Shown here: one piece after another, positions 1 through 12,600 of the stretch
How the letters are laid out: every line of letters starts with the position of its first letter
How positions within the stretch are numbered: position 1 is the first letter of the stretch
Notes under the pieces: model-generated
Told to the model about the DNA's origin: nothing
What the model saw: the letters and a program-made list of their open reading frames with translations, nothing else
The model's database searches: none
Assembly: GCA_947044365.1 (NCBI GenBank)
Contig: OX345639.1
Location: forward strand, 9,348,718-9,412,717
Direction: 5' to 3'
Source of the DNA: Petrosia ficiformis
Lineage: Eukaryota; Porifera; Demospongiae; Haplosclerida; Petrosiidae
DNA: 64,000 nucleotides
Made by a program: the position numbers and the translations under genes

Positions 1-254
1 GTATTCCGTACTTGTGATGTTGGGGAATATGTGATGTTAGGGAATAATGTGATGTTAGGGAATAATAATTACTAGCTACTACCGCCTTCAACAGTTTAAG
101 CTAGGCAAATGTAGTATGTTCCAAGCATTGTAGTGTAGTATGGTTGATTATTATCTAAATTCATAATTTATATAATATACTACAAATTAATGTTTAGTCA
201 TTATAGATTGCATAACTGGTGAAACCCCATAATTTAGATTAATTTCATTTACAT

Positions 255-1738
255 ATGGCGTCTGTGGATGAGGTAAGGCTTTATTATTACATACAAGATA
301 ATTAATATTGCCTGTCTCTCTTGTAAAGTACAGTACGAGTCAGTTACCTCAGAGCCATACTGAGAAACTAAGTCAGGCATACAAGTTAAAGGAAGAAGGT
401 AATCAACTCTTCAAAGAAGAAGAATGGAAAAGAGCAGCAAAGAAATATCACTTTTCTTTGATGTATGTAAAAGGACTACTTGAGACTTTACCAAATGATC
501 CAATGTTGAAAATGCTTTTATCAAAAAATGTTACTCAAACCGAACCTCAGCCCGAAATTACTCCACAAGAAAAAGAAGATGCAACAAAACTGTTAATTAC
601 TTTATCAAACAATTTGGCGGGTATGTTTGTGTCAATTTTATGTAAAGCCCGTAAATAGATTTTTTTTACTGTTGTTAATTCGGAACATGCCAATACACTA
701 ACCTGATACTCCTTTTCTGTAAAGAATAATCACAGGAAGTGGAGATGTATGAGTTTAAAACTACTATATCCATAAAATGATATAATAATATGTAAATATC
801 AATATCATAAAAGTAGTCGATATAACAATACCCACTTTCCAACTTGTATATTTCCTCCTTAGTCTGTATGTTGAAGACACAGCAATGGGAAAACGTCATC
901 AAACACAGCTCATTGGTTAGTTTTGTTTTTAATTGTTGCACAGAAAGTAGTACTTAATAAAAGTGTAATAGTTGCTAAATAACATTATATCACAAAATGA
1001 TTGCAGGCATTATATGTAATACTGTATGTTCCATCAACAGGTTTTGGAACACGAACCGCAAAATATCAAGGCATTGTATAGAAGAGGAACTGCTTACTTG
1101 AATTTGGGAAGATTAGATGATAGCGAAATAGATTTGAAAAATGCATTACAATTAGACCCAACAGGTTAGTGGGTACATACTCCAATAGGCTCATACATAT
1201 GACAGGAAAAGCGGCCTGGATTCATGGAAACTGTGTTTTATTGTTTCAATTTCCCAGATATCACAAAACATTGTAGTCTTTTTGTTACAGTTTAGCGGAT
1301 TATAAGTTGTAATCAATAAGTTGTAATCAATATGGGTTAGTTTCAATCAAACCTCCTCTTTTCTCTGTATAAACTTACCAGTAGCAGATCAATCACAATG
1401 AATTTGCACATGTGTAAACAGCTTTGATAACCTGGGGAGGCAGTAGTTTACATAGACTTGTACCTATCATAACTATTAAATTTTGATATTTTAAAGGTTT
1501 TGCACCATCAAGGAATAAATCTAGGTTCATTCATGTTCAAACATCATATTTAACCCTCTAATATAGTTACTTATTTTTATTTCATCAAGATTCGGGTGTA
1601 AAAAGACAGTATGCTATACTCAAAGATCTTTTCAAGCAATACAGGGAACGAGAGAGAAATATATATCATGGGATGTTTAGCAGTAGTAGTAATGACACAA
1701 GTGATGGATGTTCACAAGATCCAGATGAAACAGTTTAG
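255..1738 (+). CDS. TTC9C: TTC9/TTC9C-like tetratricopeptide repeat protein
   Basis: Five exons join in frame: 255-272, 329-620, 863-915, 1041-1164 and 1590-1738, giving 211 residues. The product is a small soluble TPR protein, a co-chaperone-like scaffold in animals. Residues about 20-50 carry a TPR helix pair (KLKEEGNQLFKEEEWKRAAK), followed by a spacer, then the NLAVCMLKTQQW helix and the second repeat (ALYRRGTAYLNLGRLDDS). The C-terminus YRERERNIYHGMF resembles the YHRKEKQLYLGMF end of TTC9 proteins. A short Ser/Asp-rich tail follows. All donors and acceptors are GT/AG. The start is the only ATG feeding exon 1 (MASVDE). The family is firm; TTC9C versus TTC9/TTC9B is a guess. Confidence 0.85.
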
Positions 1739-1944
1739 TAAATAATGACTTGAATGTATTATTACTGAAAATTATTAAACTTAAATTTTTATACTACTTT
1801 TAAAATTATGAAAATTGATGTGTATAATGTATAATAAAACACGTAGTCTTCACCACGTGTTGGAAATGCGAATAATTATTTATTTTACGGGAAAGAAATT
1901 TTACTCTTCCTCTCTCAGATGTCTGCACAAGTCAGCAAAAGATA

Positions 1945-2968
1945 ATGAAGTGGTTACGGTTACACACACTACTTACTGCTGATGTAGCACTGTTAATAGT
2001 CGCACTCTTTGCAACACGTGGGTTTGCTTCTTTCTGTCCACCTTGCGAACCAAATAACTGTCCACAACATTTTCCGTGTTCGTATGGGATCGTTAAAGAC
2101 GCGTGTTCCTGTTGTCTCGAGTGTGCGAAAGGACCAGGAGAACAGTGTGGTGGTCCCTGGGGAGTTAGTGGTATTTGCACTAGCGGAAGTCATTGTTTGG
2201 TAGAGCTGGAGTATGGCCAGCCATTTGATACATACATACAAGCTATTGGACTCTGTCGATTTGTTAGTAAGTTAGCATGCTGTGATCTTTGATTTATATA
2301 TGCATAATATTAATGATTATTTTAGATGAGTCGTCTACGCCGGTACCACCAGTGTCACCACCGGTATCACCACCGGTATCACCAACCACTCCTAAACCTA
2401 GACTGCAGACGTGTAGAACGCCATGCAATGTTGATTTCTGTAAGGACGGACTTAATAGATATTGCTCCGCTGCCAATGGGTAAAGTATAACCTAAATATA
2501 TTAATTTTGTACATGTACTATGATTTATCCACAGGACTGCTTTTGCTCCGGTAGAAGGTAGAGACCCTTGTCAACATACTACCTGTAACGCTTGCAGACT
2601 TTACGTTTCTCCTGCCCGTCCAACATGTCCCGAACCTGTTAATAAGAGTTGTCTTCGCCATTACTTCCTTCGTCTTGCTGAACATTACAAGAGAAATGAT
2701 ATAATACTTGTAAGTTGTTTCTCATTAATGTCCTGGACAGTGGTGAGAATGTTTACATGCCTTTCAAGACCAAGGAATTTTAGGGAGCAGTTTTGAAGAG
2801 TGTTAGGGTTGAAGTTGACTTTGATATCTAAACAAGGGTTAGACATTGCTAATGCTTTCTTCACACAAGACCTCCCAGCTTTCTAGTTGTTTATCTAAAA
2901 TGTAATGTAGTTTATTCAGTGGCCATTTTTATGAACTATTGCTTTCATTTAAGTTTATATATATAGTT

Positions 2969-3018
<50 letters not shown>

Positions 3019-3293
3019 TGTATAGTCGAGAAAGTTCATAGCATGAGAGTTAAGAACTGTAAAAGGGGAAAAGCAAGTAACCAAAGTATATAAGTAACGA
3101 GTTACATAGTAGTTTTCAGGAAGACATAAAATTTTTTATTGATTGTGGGATATGTTTTAGTCTTTATATCCTTGTATCTCTTTGATATTGTATTTCCATT
3201 ATTTAGAAACTCAGTGATGATAAGGCTCTAACTGAACTTGGTAAAATCGTATGTCATGTACCAGGAATAGATGACCCAGAATCTGAAATGTAG
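1945..3293 (+). CDS. Secreted IGFBP-domain protein, copy A
   Basis: Four exons (1945-2266, 2326-2479, 2535-2709, 3207-3293). There is an N-terminal signal peptide (hydrophobic run through ALLIVALFATRGFA). Next comes an IGFBP N-terminal domain with the CSCCLECAKGPGEQCGG core, equivalent to the GCGCC-x-x-C signature of insulin-like growth factor binding proteins. A Pro/Val/Ser linker (PPVSPPVSPPVSP) and a C-terminal Cys-rich domain with PCQHTTCNACR and TCPEPVNKSCLR follow. Exon 1 ends in phase 1, as in the two sister genes. The protein is probably extracellular and binds a growth-factor-like ligand (family inference). The C-terminal domain is not one I recognise. Head of a three-gene tandem cluster. 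Confidence 0.85.
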
Positions 3294-3561
3294 AACTTGT
3301 CACTTACAACTCTGGGAGAAAAAACTGTTGTTAATTAACTTTTTTTTTCTGAATTTGACTTCCTTTTTTTTTTCTTTACTTGTGTGTAAGTTTTTAATTT
3401 TTTGTGATAATAATAAGGCATATGTGAAGATTTAATTAAAAAATACACAGAAGGGAGAATGACCCTCAATTATTAACTTTACTAAAATAATTTAATTATT
3501 TTTGATACAGATTGCGCTGCGAACGATTAGAGCTAAGAGAGGCAGACAACAAACCTTCGTA

Positions 3562-6155
3562 ATGTTTCAACTAATAGTCCTGTTTTCTTTCATAGCTATA
3601 TATGAGGCAGCATTTTCGCATGAGAACTGTCAATACTGCAAAGAACAAATCGAGAAAAAGGGAATGACGTGTGATATTCCTGTGAACTGTACACATGGAA
3701 CATCTCCAGATATATGTGATCACTGTCCAATGTGTGCAATAGGAGAAGAAGGATGGAGATCTTGTGGTGAGGGACTTGAATGTTACTACAATCAAACAGA
3801 ACAGGATCAAACTGTGCAATGGTTTGAGCATTGCCGGACAAAAATAACAGGTGAAGTGTCGATGTAAAAAATATCATGGTGACATTTATTTGTTTGAACA
3901 TATGTAATCATTAATTAATTATAGGAGGGACTGATCTGTTTTCAAATTTTTCCATTTTCCCGTCACCCACCCACTCTCTAGAAAGTGAAGAAGGTAATTC
4001 TATATTATCATTATCATCATTACTATAAACTGTTTAGAATCGTCAATGCCAGAGATATTGTTTTCTTCTCCGATATTGATGTCATTCAATTATGAAGCTC
4101 CTACCAAAACAAGTCAAGAAGGTAATTCTATATTATCATTATCATCATTACTATAAACTATTTTTTTGTTTAGAATCGTCAATGCCAGAGATATTGTTTT
4201 CTTCTCCGATATTGATGTCATTCAATTATGAAGCTCCTACCAAAACAAGTCAAGAAGGTAATTCTATATTATCATTATCATCATTACTATAAACTATTTT
4301 TTTGTTTAGAATCGTCAATGCCAGAGATATTGTTTTCTTCTCCGATATTGATGTCATTCAATTATGAAGCTCCTACCAAAACAAGTCAAGAAGGTAATTC
4401 TATATTATCATTATCATCATTACTATAAACTATTTTTTTGTTTAGAATCGTCAATGCCAGAGATATTGTTTTCTTCTCCGATATTGATGTCATTCAATTA
4501 TGAAGCTCCTACCAAAACAAGTCAAGAAGGTAATTCTATATTATCATTATCATCATTACTATAAACTATTTTTTTGTTTAGAATCGTCAATGCCAGAGAT
4601 ATTGTTTTCTTCTCCGATATTGATGTCATTCAATTATGAAGCTCCTACCAAAACAAGTCAAGAAGGTAATTCTATATTATCATTATCATCATTACTATAA
4701 ACTATTTTTTTGTTTAGAATCGTCAATGCCAGAGATATTGTTTTCTTCTCCGATATTGATGTCATTCAATTATGAAGCTCCTACCAAAACAAGTCAAGAA
4801 GGTAATTCTATATTATCATTATCATCATTACTATAAACTATTTTTTTGTTTAGAATCGTCAATGCCAGAGATATTGTTTTCTTCTCCGATATTGATGTCA
4901 TTCAATTATGAAGCTCCTACCAAAACAAGTCAAGAAGGTAATTCTATATTATCATTATCATCATTACTATAAACTATTTTTTTGTTTAGAATCGTCAATG
5001 CCAGAGATATTGTTTTCTTCTCCGATATTGATGTCATTCAATTATGAAGCTCCTACCAAAACAAGTCAAGAAGGTAATTCTATATTATCATTATCATCAT
5101 TACTATAAACTATTTTTTTGTTTAGAATCGTCAATGACAGAGATATTTTTTTCTCCTCCAATGTTGATGTCGACGTTGACGTCATTCAATTATGAAGTTC
5201 CTATCAAAACAACACAAGAACAATACCTACCTAGCAGCTCCATACCGTTAACAATATTTCCTTCACCTACTTCTGAAATCCAATCTAATTGTTTAGTGCC
5301 TTGTGACAGACAGTCCTGCCCTGCTGACTTTAATTCTTCTGAATGTAAGTATGGTACAGTGGCAGATAAGTCTGGTTGTTGTAAAGAATGTGCCAAAGGA
5401 CCTGGAGATGTGTGCGGAGGAATATGGGGAAGTCGAGGATTCTGTGCTGTAGATGCTCGTTGTATGGTGAGAATGGATTTTGGCCTACCATATTCTGCAT
5501 ACATTCAGAGCAATGGGACTTGCATATCAGGTTTTTGATATTTTATGTAATGTAATATAGTTCTACATTTATGTGACAGATTTAGCTTCACACAAAATAA
5601 CAGCTCGCTCAAGTTGCAGTGAGGTAACAGAAAATATGGACACAGTGAAATTACCAGAATGTAGATTAAGAACTTGCAAGAGTCCTTGTAGTTTGGATTC
5701 CTGTAGGACTGAAAAGAACATGTACTGTTCTGCAAATAGGTTTGTTCTTTAATTAAATGCCTAAACTTAAATAATTTTCACAATTTCCCATGCAGGACTG
5801 CTATATATCCAATAGCAGAGAGATCTCCTTGTCAACATACTACATGTAAAGCTTGTCGTTTTCATGTTTCTCCAAATTGCTCTACGTGTCCTGAACCAGT
5901 TAAAAAGAGATGTCTTCGAAAATATTTCTTGTGCATTGATGATCACTACAATCAAAGCAATGACAATATACTGGTAAATAGTTGCAACTATTGTTACAAT
6001 TATGTATCTTTCATGCAATAATTTATATGTTTTCATATATGCCTACATGTCTATGTATGGTATTACTTTTGTAACAGGAACTACAAGATCCGAGGGCTCA
6101 AAACGCAACAGGAAAAATTCTGTGTCATGTACCAAACATTGATTATGAAAACTAA
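3562..6155 (+). CDS. Secreted protein with two IGFBP-type domains separated by an exon-repeat spacer, copy B
   Basis: Exons: 3562-3850, 3925-3993, eight identical 84-nt exons starting at 4038 with spacing 136, then 5126-5530, 5580-5739, 5796-5973 and 6078-6155. The exon 1 product has a signal peptide (MFQLIVLFSFIAIYEAAF) and a divergent IGFBP-like Cys domain (CQYC, CDHCPMCAIGEEGWRSCGEG). The repeated exons each add the same 28 Ser/Pro/Thr/Glu-containing residues. The 5126 exon holds a canonical IGFBP domain (GCCKECAKGPGDVCGG), and the last exons hold the same C-terminal Cys domain as copies A and C. Every junction around the array is phase 1, so any number of units keeps the frame. Whether exon 1 belongs to the same transcript rests on phase match and lack of an intervening stop or promoter. 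Confidence 0.8.
4038..5125 (+). repeat. Tandem array of eight identical exon+intron units (136 bp each)
   Basis: Each unit is one 84-nt exon plus one 52-nt intron with a GTAATT donor and a TTTGTTTAG acceptor. Exon copies start at 4038, 4174, 4310, 4446, 4582, 4718, 4854 and 4990. A diverged ninth copy opens the downstream 5126 exon. The intron before the first copy (3994-4037) lacks eight bases of the T-tract. Copies look base-identical, so the array is young or kept homogeneous. Confidence 0.95.
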
Positions 6156-6403
6156 AAATTATTTAGTTGTTGTTACTTACATACTGTATAACTTTGTTAT
6201 CACCTCTAATTATGCTCACTAAAGCACGTGGATCTGCAGAATCCCTACAGTATACACCCGCAGCCCGCGGAAAGCGAATATGGGCGGGCCACGCCACAAA
6301 CTACCTTTTTAACTTGTAATATCAGACGTTGTCGGTCTTGGAGAATTGCAGCATCAGTGTGTTCACAGTCGAGTCAGCAATCAAGCGTCTACTAAATAGT
6401 ACA

Positions 6404-8631
6404 ATGATTACTGTCTTTTCAGTACTGCTTGCAGTCTGCTGTTTTGCAACACGTGGTATTGCACTTACATGTCCACCTTGCGATCCGTCGATTTATCCCT
6501 GCCCAGATTTTCATACAAACCAATGTTTGTATGAAATTGTAAAAGATCCATGTGGTTGCTGTCCAGAATGTGCTAAAGGACCGGGAGAAGAGTGTGGTGG
6601 TTTATTTCGGATTGCTGGTCAGTGCACGAATGGTTCTCTCTGTTTACTCTCAGTAGAGTACGGTCTACCATACTCAAGTTACATACAGACCAAAGGAACG
6701 TGTGAAATTGAAGAAGGTATATATATATATAGCAAAAACAATAATTCATTTTGTCATAAATTATTATAACTACATAATTATAGCCAAAATAATTTCTCTG
6801 AAGCAAAATATAATGTTATTTTTCTATAGATCTTTCCCCACTTCCCTCTTCGATACCATTTCCTACAACCCCTACCCCTTCCCTTGCTCCTACTACCACT
6901 ACATCATTTTCACCATCTCCAACACCCACTCCTACACCACGAGTAAAGTGTAGAACTCCTTGTTCTGTTGATTTTTGCTGGGATGGATTAAACCGATATT
7001 GCTCGTCAAATTCGTGAGTTGATTGCCAATGTTTGCTGTAATTGCAATTATAAATAATTTTGATTCCATACGTTAATGTACAAGTTTAATTAGTAACTTC
7101 GCATAGTAAAGTATGAATGTTTTGTTACTTTATTTTTTGTTGAAACTAATATTTCTAGTCAAACTTGTAAATTGATAGCTATATAATTGTAATTTTATTA
7201 TTTCCTACTTTTAATTAATCCTTTTATGCGCTTTGCCAATTTTGATAGTTCCTTTTCACTATTTGTGGATATTTCATGCAAAATCTTTATCACCATAATT
7301 ATAAGCCATAGCTTTCGCAATTTTCTACAATTTTCTACAATTTTCTACAATTTTCTACAATTTTGCCACCAAATTGAATATCTGTGTGTTTACATGTTAA
7401 TAGCCACTCCTATACAAACCTCAAATTATATTTAACACAATAGTTCATCCACCCTAATCAAATAGGGTTGGGTGATATTGTGATGTTATTATTACAATTA
7501 TTACCATAATTTTGATTATGTATCGTTAATGCAAGATAATAGCTACTTCAAATAACTACAAACAGAACACAAACTGAATTTATAGACTTAGTTCCCATTG
7601 TTTCTCCTCCTACCAATAGTATTTATGAAGCTAATATATGTATTATATGCATGTTATATTAGTAAAATGACAATAAAACTCTGTTTGTGACCTAAATAAG
7701 GCGAGGATACAATTAATTATGACATAATTGAATAATTACGCAACCCTATAGTCAACTCATCAAAACTTTTCTCCCTCAAAAATATATAAGTGTATTTGAT
7801 ATTTCGTGTATTACATAAGTCCAATCTAAAGTGCTACTAATCATAATTTTTCATTCCCCTGCAGTACTACAAGCTCTCCATTCAACACAGTGACAGAACG
7901 AATACCATGTCAGCATACTACTTGCAAAGCATGTAGACTTCACGTTTCTCCTGCCTGTCCAACATGTCCCGAACCTGTTAATAAGAGGTGTCTCCGCCAT
8001 TACTTCCTTTGTCTTGCTGAACATTACAAAAGAGATGACATCTTACTGGTGAGGCTTGTTTTATTTAATCAAAACCCACAAGTCCCTTGAGGCCTTAAAG
8101 AACTCTTATCTTAAGACTCTTGAGAACCACTTATCTATATACATCTTTTCTCTTTAAGGCTAAAACAATCAAACACTCACCATAAGAAACCAAGCCATCT
8201 TTATAAAATCTATTTTATGACTTTTCATTTCTGGTTAAGTGTTTATGAGCCTGTAGTCTCAGCAGTTATGATAGAAAACCCACACCATACCCTAATGTTT
8301 ACAAAAGGGCCTGTCCTCTCAAGAGGTTTATGGATATGAAGTTGGATCACATTAAATAAACTGGGCTTTAGAAGGACAGTTTTTACAGCATTGCTTTTGT
8401 TAAACCTCATGGCTCTGCCCTCTAACCATACCTAGACCAGTAAATTGTTTGAGTCCCACACAGACCTCCCATTTCCCCTGTTACCAGTGAAAGCTTCTAT
8501 TCCTAATTATTTATCTGCTATAATTTATTTTACAGGAGTTGAGTGATCCTAGGGCATTGACTGCTGTTGGTAAAATATTGTGTAATGTACCTTTGCTTGA
8601 AATAATGGAAGATGGTTCAGGTGGATATTAA
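6404..8631 (+). CDS. Secreted IGFBP-domain protein, copy C
   Basis: Four exons: 6404-6716, 6830-7013, 7865-8048 and 8536-8631. The signal peptide MITVFSVLLAVCCFATRG is followed by an IGFBP domain (CGCCPECAKGPGEECGG). A long Pro/Thr/Ser linker likely to be O-glycosylated comes next, then the cluster-specific C-terminal domain (PCQHTTCKACRLHVSP, TCPEPVNKRCLRHYFL, GKILCNVP). Intron phases match copy A (1, 2, 0). An ATG at 6329 is in frame, but the 6404 start gives a clean signal peptide like the sister genes. Intron 2 (7014-7864) is the longest in the cluster and includes four copies of TTTTCTACAA near 7320. Divergence from A exceeds what recent duplication would give, so the cluster predates the exon array in B. 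Confidence 0.85.
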
Positions 8632-9202
8632 AAAAAAATTGATAGAAAATTTTACTTGTTAGCATCTACTAGTGAATTTCGATTTTTTTTCCTTTCTTTA
8701 ATTTGCCAATTTGTAGAACTATGTTTTTAAAATGAATAAAGGATATTTTATGTTTTGTATAAGTAGTGAATACATATGTTATCTTTAGCTAGCAATTGTT
8801 TGTTCTTAAATGTCACTTCATCACTTATATCTCAAGAGATCCATATAATAATCAACTCATTTATTCTTCATATTTATATATCTGATTTTCATTTATCTTA
8901 TAATCATTATTTTGAAAGCAGATTAAATTTAACGTGATTTGAGATAGTACTTGTAAATGGATGGAGAGGGCTGTCCAATAATGTCTTGGCAGTTGGGACT
9001 CGACCCAAATATCCTATAGATATAGTAACACTAATTGTAACAGAGTTGGGATATACATAGCTGCATGGATTATCATAGTTTCCTGCTAACTGTCTGGTAC
9101 ACTATTGGACATATAAGTGAAGCAATGCTATCGGTTATAAACTTTTTTTTGTCATGAAATTTTTGAAGAACTAAAAAATAAAGGACAAAGCTACAAATAA
9201 TT
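8632..9202. other. Intergenic, convergent 3' ends
   Basis: This AT-rich gap lies between the IGFBP cluster and the 3' end of CPSF2. An AATAAA at about 8734 fits polyadenylation of the upstream gene. No exon with splice sites and family similarity was found. Confidence 0.6.
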
Positions 9203-9386
9203 CTCTACAAAAAACAACAGGTTTCCTGATGTGTGTCAAGAGAAACCTATAAGGAAGCATGACAGAAATTTTACAGGAAACTTGTTTCTCAGGATAACAT
9301 GGAATATGCTGTGTGTGAAGTATCTACAGAATGTATCCTCAGGTTTCTCTTGATACACATCAGGAAACCCATTATTTTTTGCAGTG
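9203..9386. mobile_element. MITE-like inverted-repeat element, family I
   Basis: The two ends are inverted copies about 45 bp long: CTCTACAAAAAACAACAGG at the left and, read on the opposite strand, CACTGCAAAAAATAATGGG at the right, continuing through TTTCCTGATGTGT and AAGAGAAACCT. The centre has no coding capacity. It lies just downstream of the CPSF2 stop codon. Confidence 0.65.
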
Positions 9387-9660
9387 ATTATTTTGACAAT
9401 CGGAAAAAAGAAGTCAACTTGCACGGGTGAAGAAGCATCGATGATGAATAAAGGCCTCACTGATGTGATATGAGGAAAATGCATAACTGAATATGCAACA
9501 ATCTTCAACCATCTTGAAGAAATCTGGGACAGCATATTTTAAAACAATAGTTGAACTGCCGTCATGATCTCCACAAGAAATCCTTTCTTTTAATAATTGA
9601 AGATTAAAATAATTTTTCCAAACAAAATGAAAAGGAACTTTCCCATATCCACTTAATGAT

Positions 9661-12600
9661 TCATATGATAGCAAACTGATCATAAAGTAACTGTCTAACT
9701 TTGTAATAATCATCACATACACATCCTTCTATTCCAATCTTTCCTCCCTCCGTCTGAAAAGAAAGAATTGTGATTATGAAACTAATTCATGTACAAGAAG
9801 ATGAACTATTGCTTTTCTTTGTAATAGAGATTATTTACAATGGACAGTAAGGTGCATCAGCTTCTAGCTGTCTACCTGGCTACCTGGGAGTCTTCAAACA
9901 TAATAGAGCTGGACCCTGTACTGAGATGTAGTACATGTGTATACAGGGATGTGGAAGCATTGAGCCAACTGCTGGACATTTTTACCTATATTCATCACTC
10001 TTGTCGTGCTCCCCATATACTTTGTATACAGTTCGGTTACCAGACAATGTCCTGGCTGTTTCCACACCCCTGTATGATATATATATATATATATATATAT
10101 AGAACTGGGCCTTGTACTGCTGTAATACATGTGTATATAGAGATTGATAGCATTCTGATCAAAATTACATGTATAGTAAAAACAAACATGCTGTTTACAA
10201 ATTCGTATTAAGTTTTGTGTTGTATGGAGTGTGTTTACTTACCCTTCGTACAGCTACCACTCCGTTACATACAAGAACACCACCACAAAATTCAGCCTGT
10301 TTCATTTCAAAATATGACAAAGAAAATAAGAAAGAGTTGATAAAAAAATTGTAGAATCAAAAAAAAAGTAGTTGGTCAGTATATACTAGAGATGGGCAAT
10401 AGTAGCAATAGTTAGACTATCATTATTGTCAGTGTTATTATCACAACAGCGATATCTAAAAACTACTATCGTGATAGTAGACTACAGGCATGCACATTTG
10501 ACATTGTGTCACCTCAATATACCCACACCCACATCATGTCATGGAAAAACATGTGAAGATGGCAAGAATTATTTCTGGCGAGTCAAAGAGCTGGAAGTGT
10601 TTCTGTTGGAGAGTTCTAAAAGTGGTATATGGGAGTACTTGCCACAAATGGAATACTCAGAATCTGTATCCAAATTTTAGTTTCACTATTGTGATAGTAT
10701 TCACTGTCATTCAAGTATCTCTTATGTATGTGATAGTTGAACATTTTACTATTGCTTAGATCTAGTATATACCACACAGCGTCTCTTAGCTAAATTAAAT
10801 AGGACAGGAATGATGATATGACTTGAACTGTCATGCCGTCTCTTTCTTTCATTAACTACCCATTATCCATAATGTTGTGCTATTGATCACATGACTTTCA
10901 CATGATACTTAAAACTAGTTGTGAAGACGTGATAATTCATTATGCTCCGCTTTAAATAAAAATAATGACTCACAATCTCATAAGACATAATTATACAAAT
11001 ATACTAACATATACTAACATATACTAAAATATACTAACATATACTAATATATACTAACATATACTAACATATACTAAAATACATTATGCACACACATAAC
11101 TATACATGTACATGTACATATAGACATACATACCTTTATTCCTGCTTTGGTTAATATATTCTTAAAATCTGATAGTCTTGGTGGATTTATGAAAACATTT
11201 TGATGACCAGTGACCTAAAATAAAATACAATAACCTTCAGTAGCCCACACCCAATTTGATATGTAAATAAAAAGGTCAGTGAATACACAACAGACAGAGA
11301 CCACCTACACACATGATGTACACATACACACACACACATCCTCTACAAATTTAAAAAAACAAGTAAGACAATCTACACACAAGTCTGCTACATGTACTTG
11401 TACATACACACACATGTACATGTACATACACACAAGTTATACATAAAGCAAAAACATGATCATTCTACGACCTAAAAACAATAGACAACTCATGTTGAAA
11501 TAATAATTATAAATGACAACTCAAAATGATATTATGATAACTTCGAATACCACAAAAAAATACTATGATAACTTCATGACATCACTGACCAACTTCTCAC
11601 CTGTGGTTGTGAAAGTATATCTAATATTGGAATTCCATCTACTCCATCATTCATGTATATCTGGCCATCTACCCAACCAAGCTCAGCATCTTTAGCTTGG
11701 GCAAAATTTACTCCACTGATTAGGGCATCTGTTAATTTAACCTGATGTATGGACGGACAAATAGATGGGTATGTAATATGCATGTGTGTATGTAATATAT
11801 AATATGCATATATATAATATGTACTTGAATGTATATACATGTATGTATGTATGTATGTATGTATGTACGTATGTATATACATGTATGTATGCATGTAGGT
11901 ATGTTGTATGTATGCATGTACATGTATATATGTATGTTGTATGTATGTATGTATGTATGTATGTATGTATGTATGTATGTATGTATGTACATTTATGTAT
12001 GTATATGTACATGTATGTATGTATGTATGTATGTACATTTATGTATGTATATGTACATGTATGTATGTGTATATATATGTACATGTATGTATGTATGTAC
12101 CATAACATGTATGTATGTATTATTAATGTACACACCTGATATATACAGCTTTCAGTGGTTGCATCTACGCTCTCTCCTACAGAAGGAGCAAAGACCTTAT
12201 TTGGATCCATATTCATGTTATTACAAGCAAACTTCACAAGACTGGCTGTTGCTTCAGGACTACCATGAACTATAATCTGAAACAATATTCTTAATTAAAC
12301 TCATTAACTAATTAATTAGCAAATATGAACTTGAAATGATACGCAATCTAAACAGCTAATTGCTAATTTGACCCTAATTAAGAACAAAGAATTTAGGTTA
12401 CTTTAATGGCAAAAAATCTCTTTCATCTGTAAATGGTTACTATGGATACCACATATATTAATTAACTCTCTAATCACATACCAATTGTCTTGGTTTCATC
12501 ATTGATAGAATCCGTTTGATAGAATCTCCATCAGAGCGTCCCTCAAAATCAATAAATGATAGAGATCCCCTAAAGTATATATCAACTATGGATGAGTGGA

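Noticed and set aside
4092..5044. Series of identical 66-codon frames starting MKLLPKQVKK
   Set aside because: Wrong frame relative to the spliced exons; they read through the introns of the exon array.
9236..9722. Minus-strand frames of about 100 codons at the CPSF2 3' end
   Set aside because: The real last CPSF2 exon is in another frame ([11 protein letters not shown]...FAII stop at 9661); the rest covers a MITE.
11574..12285. Tyr/His/Thr-rich frames up to 182 codons
   Set aside because: TATG microsatellite translations joined to true CPSF2 exons at each end.
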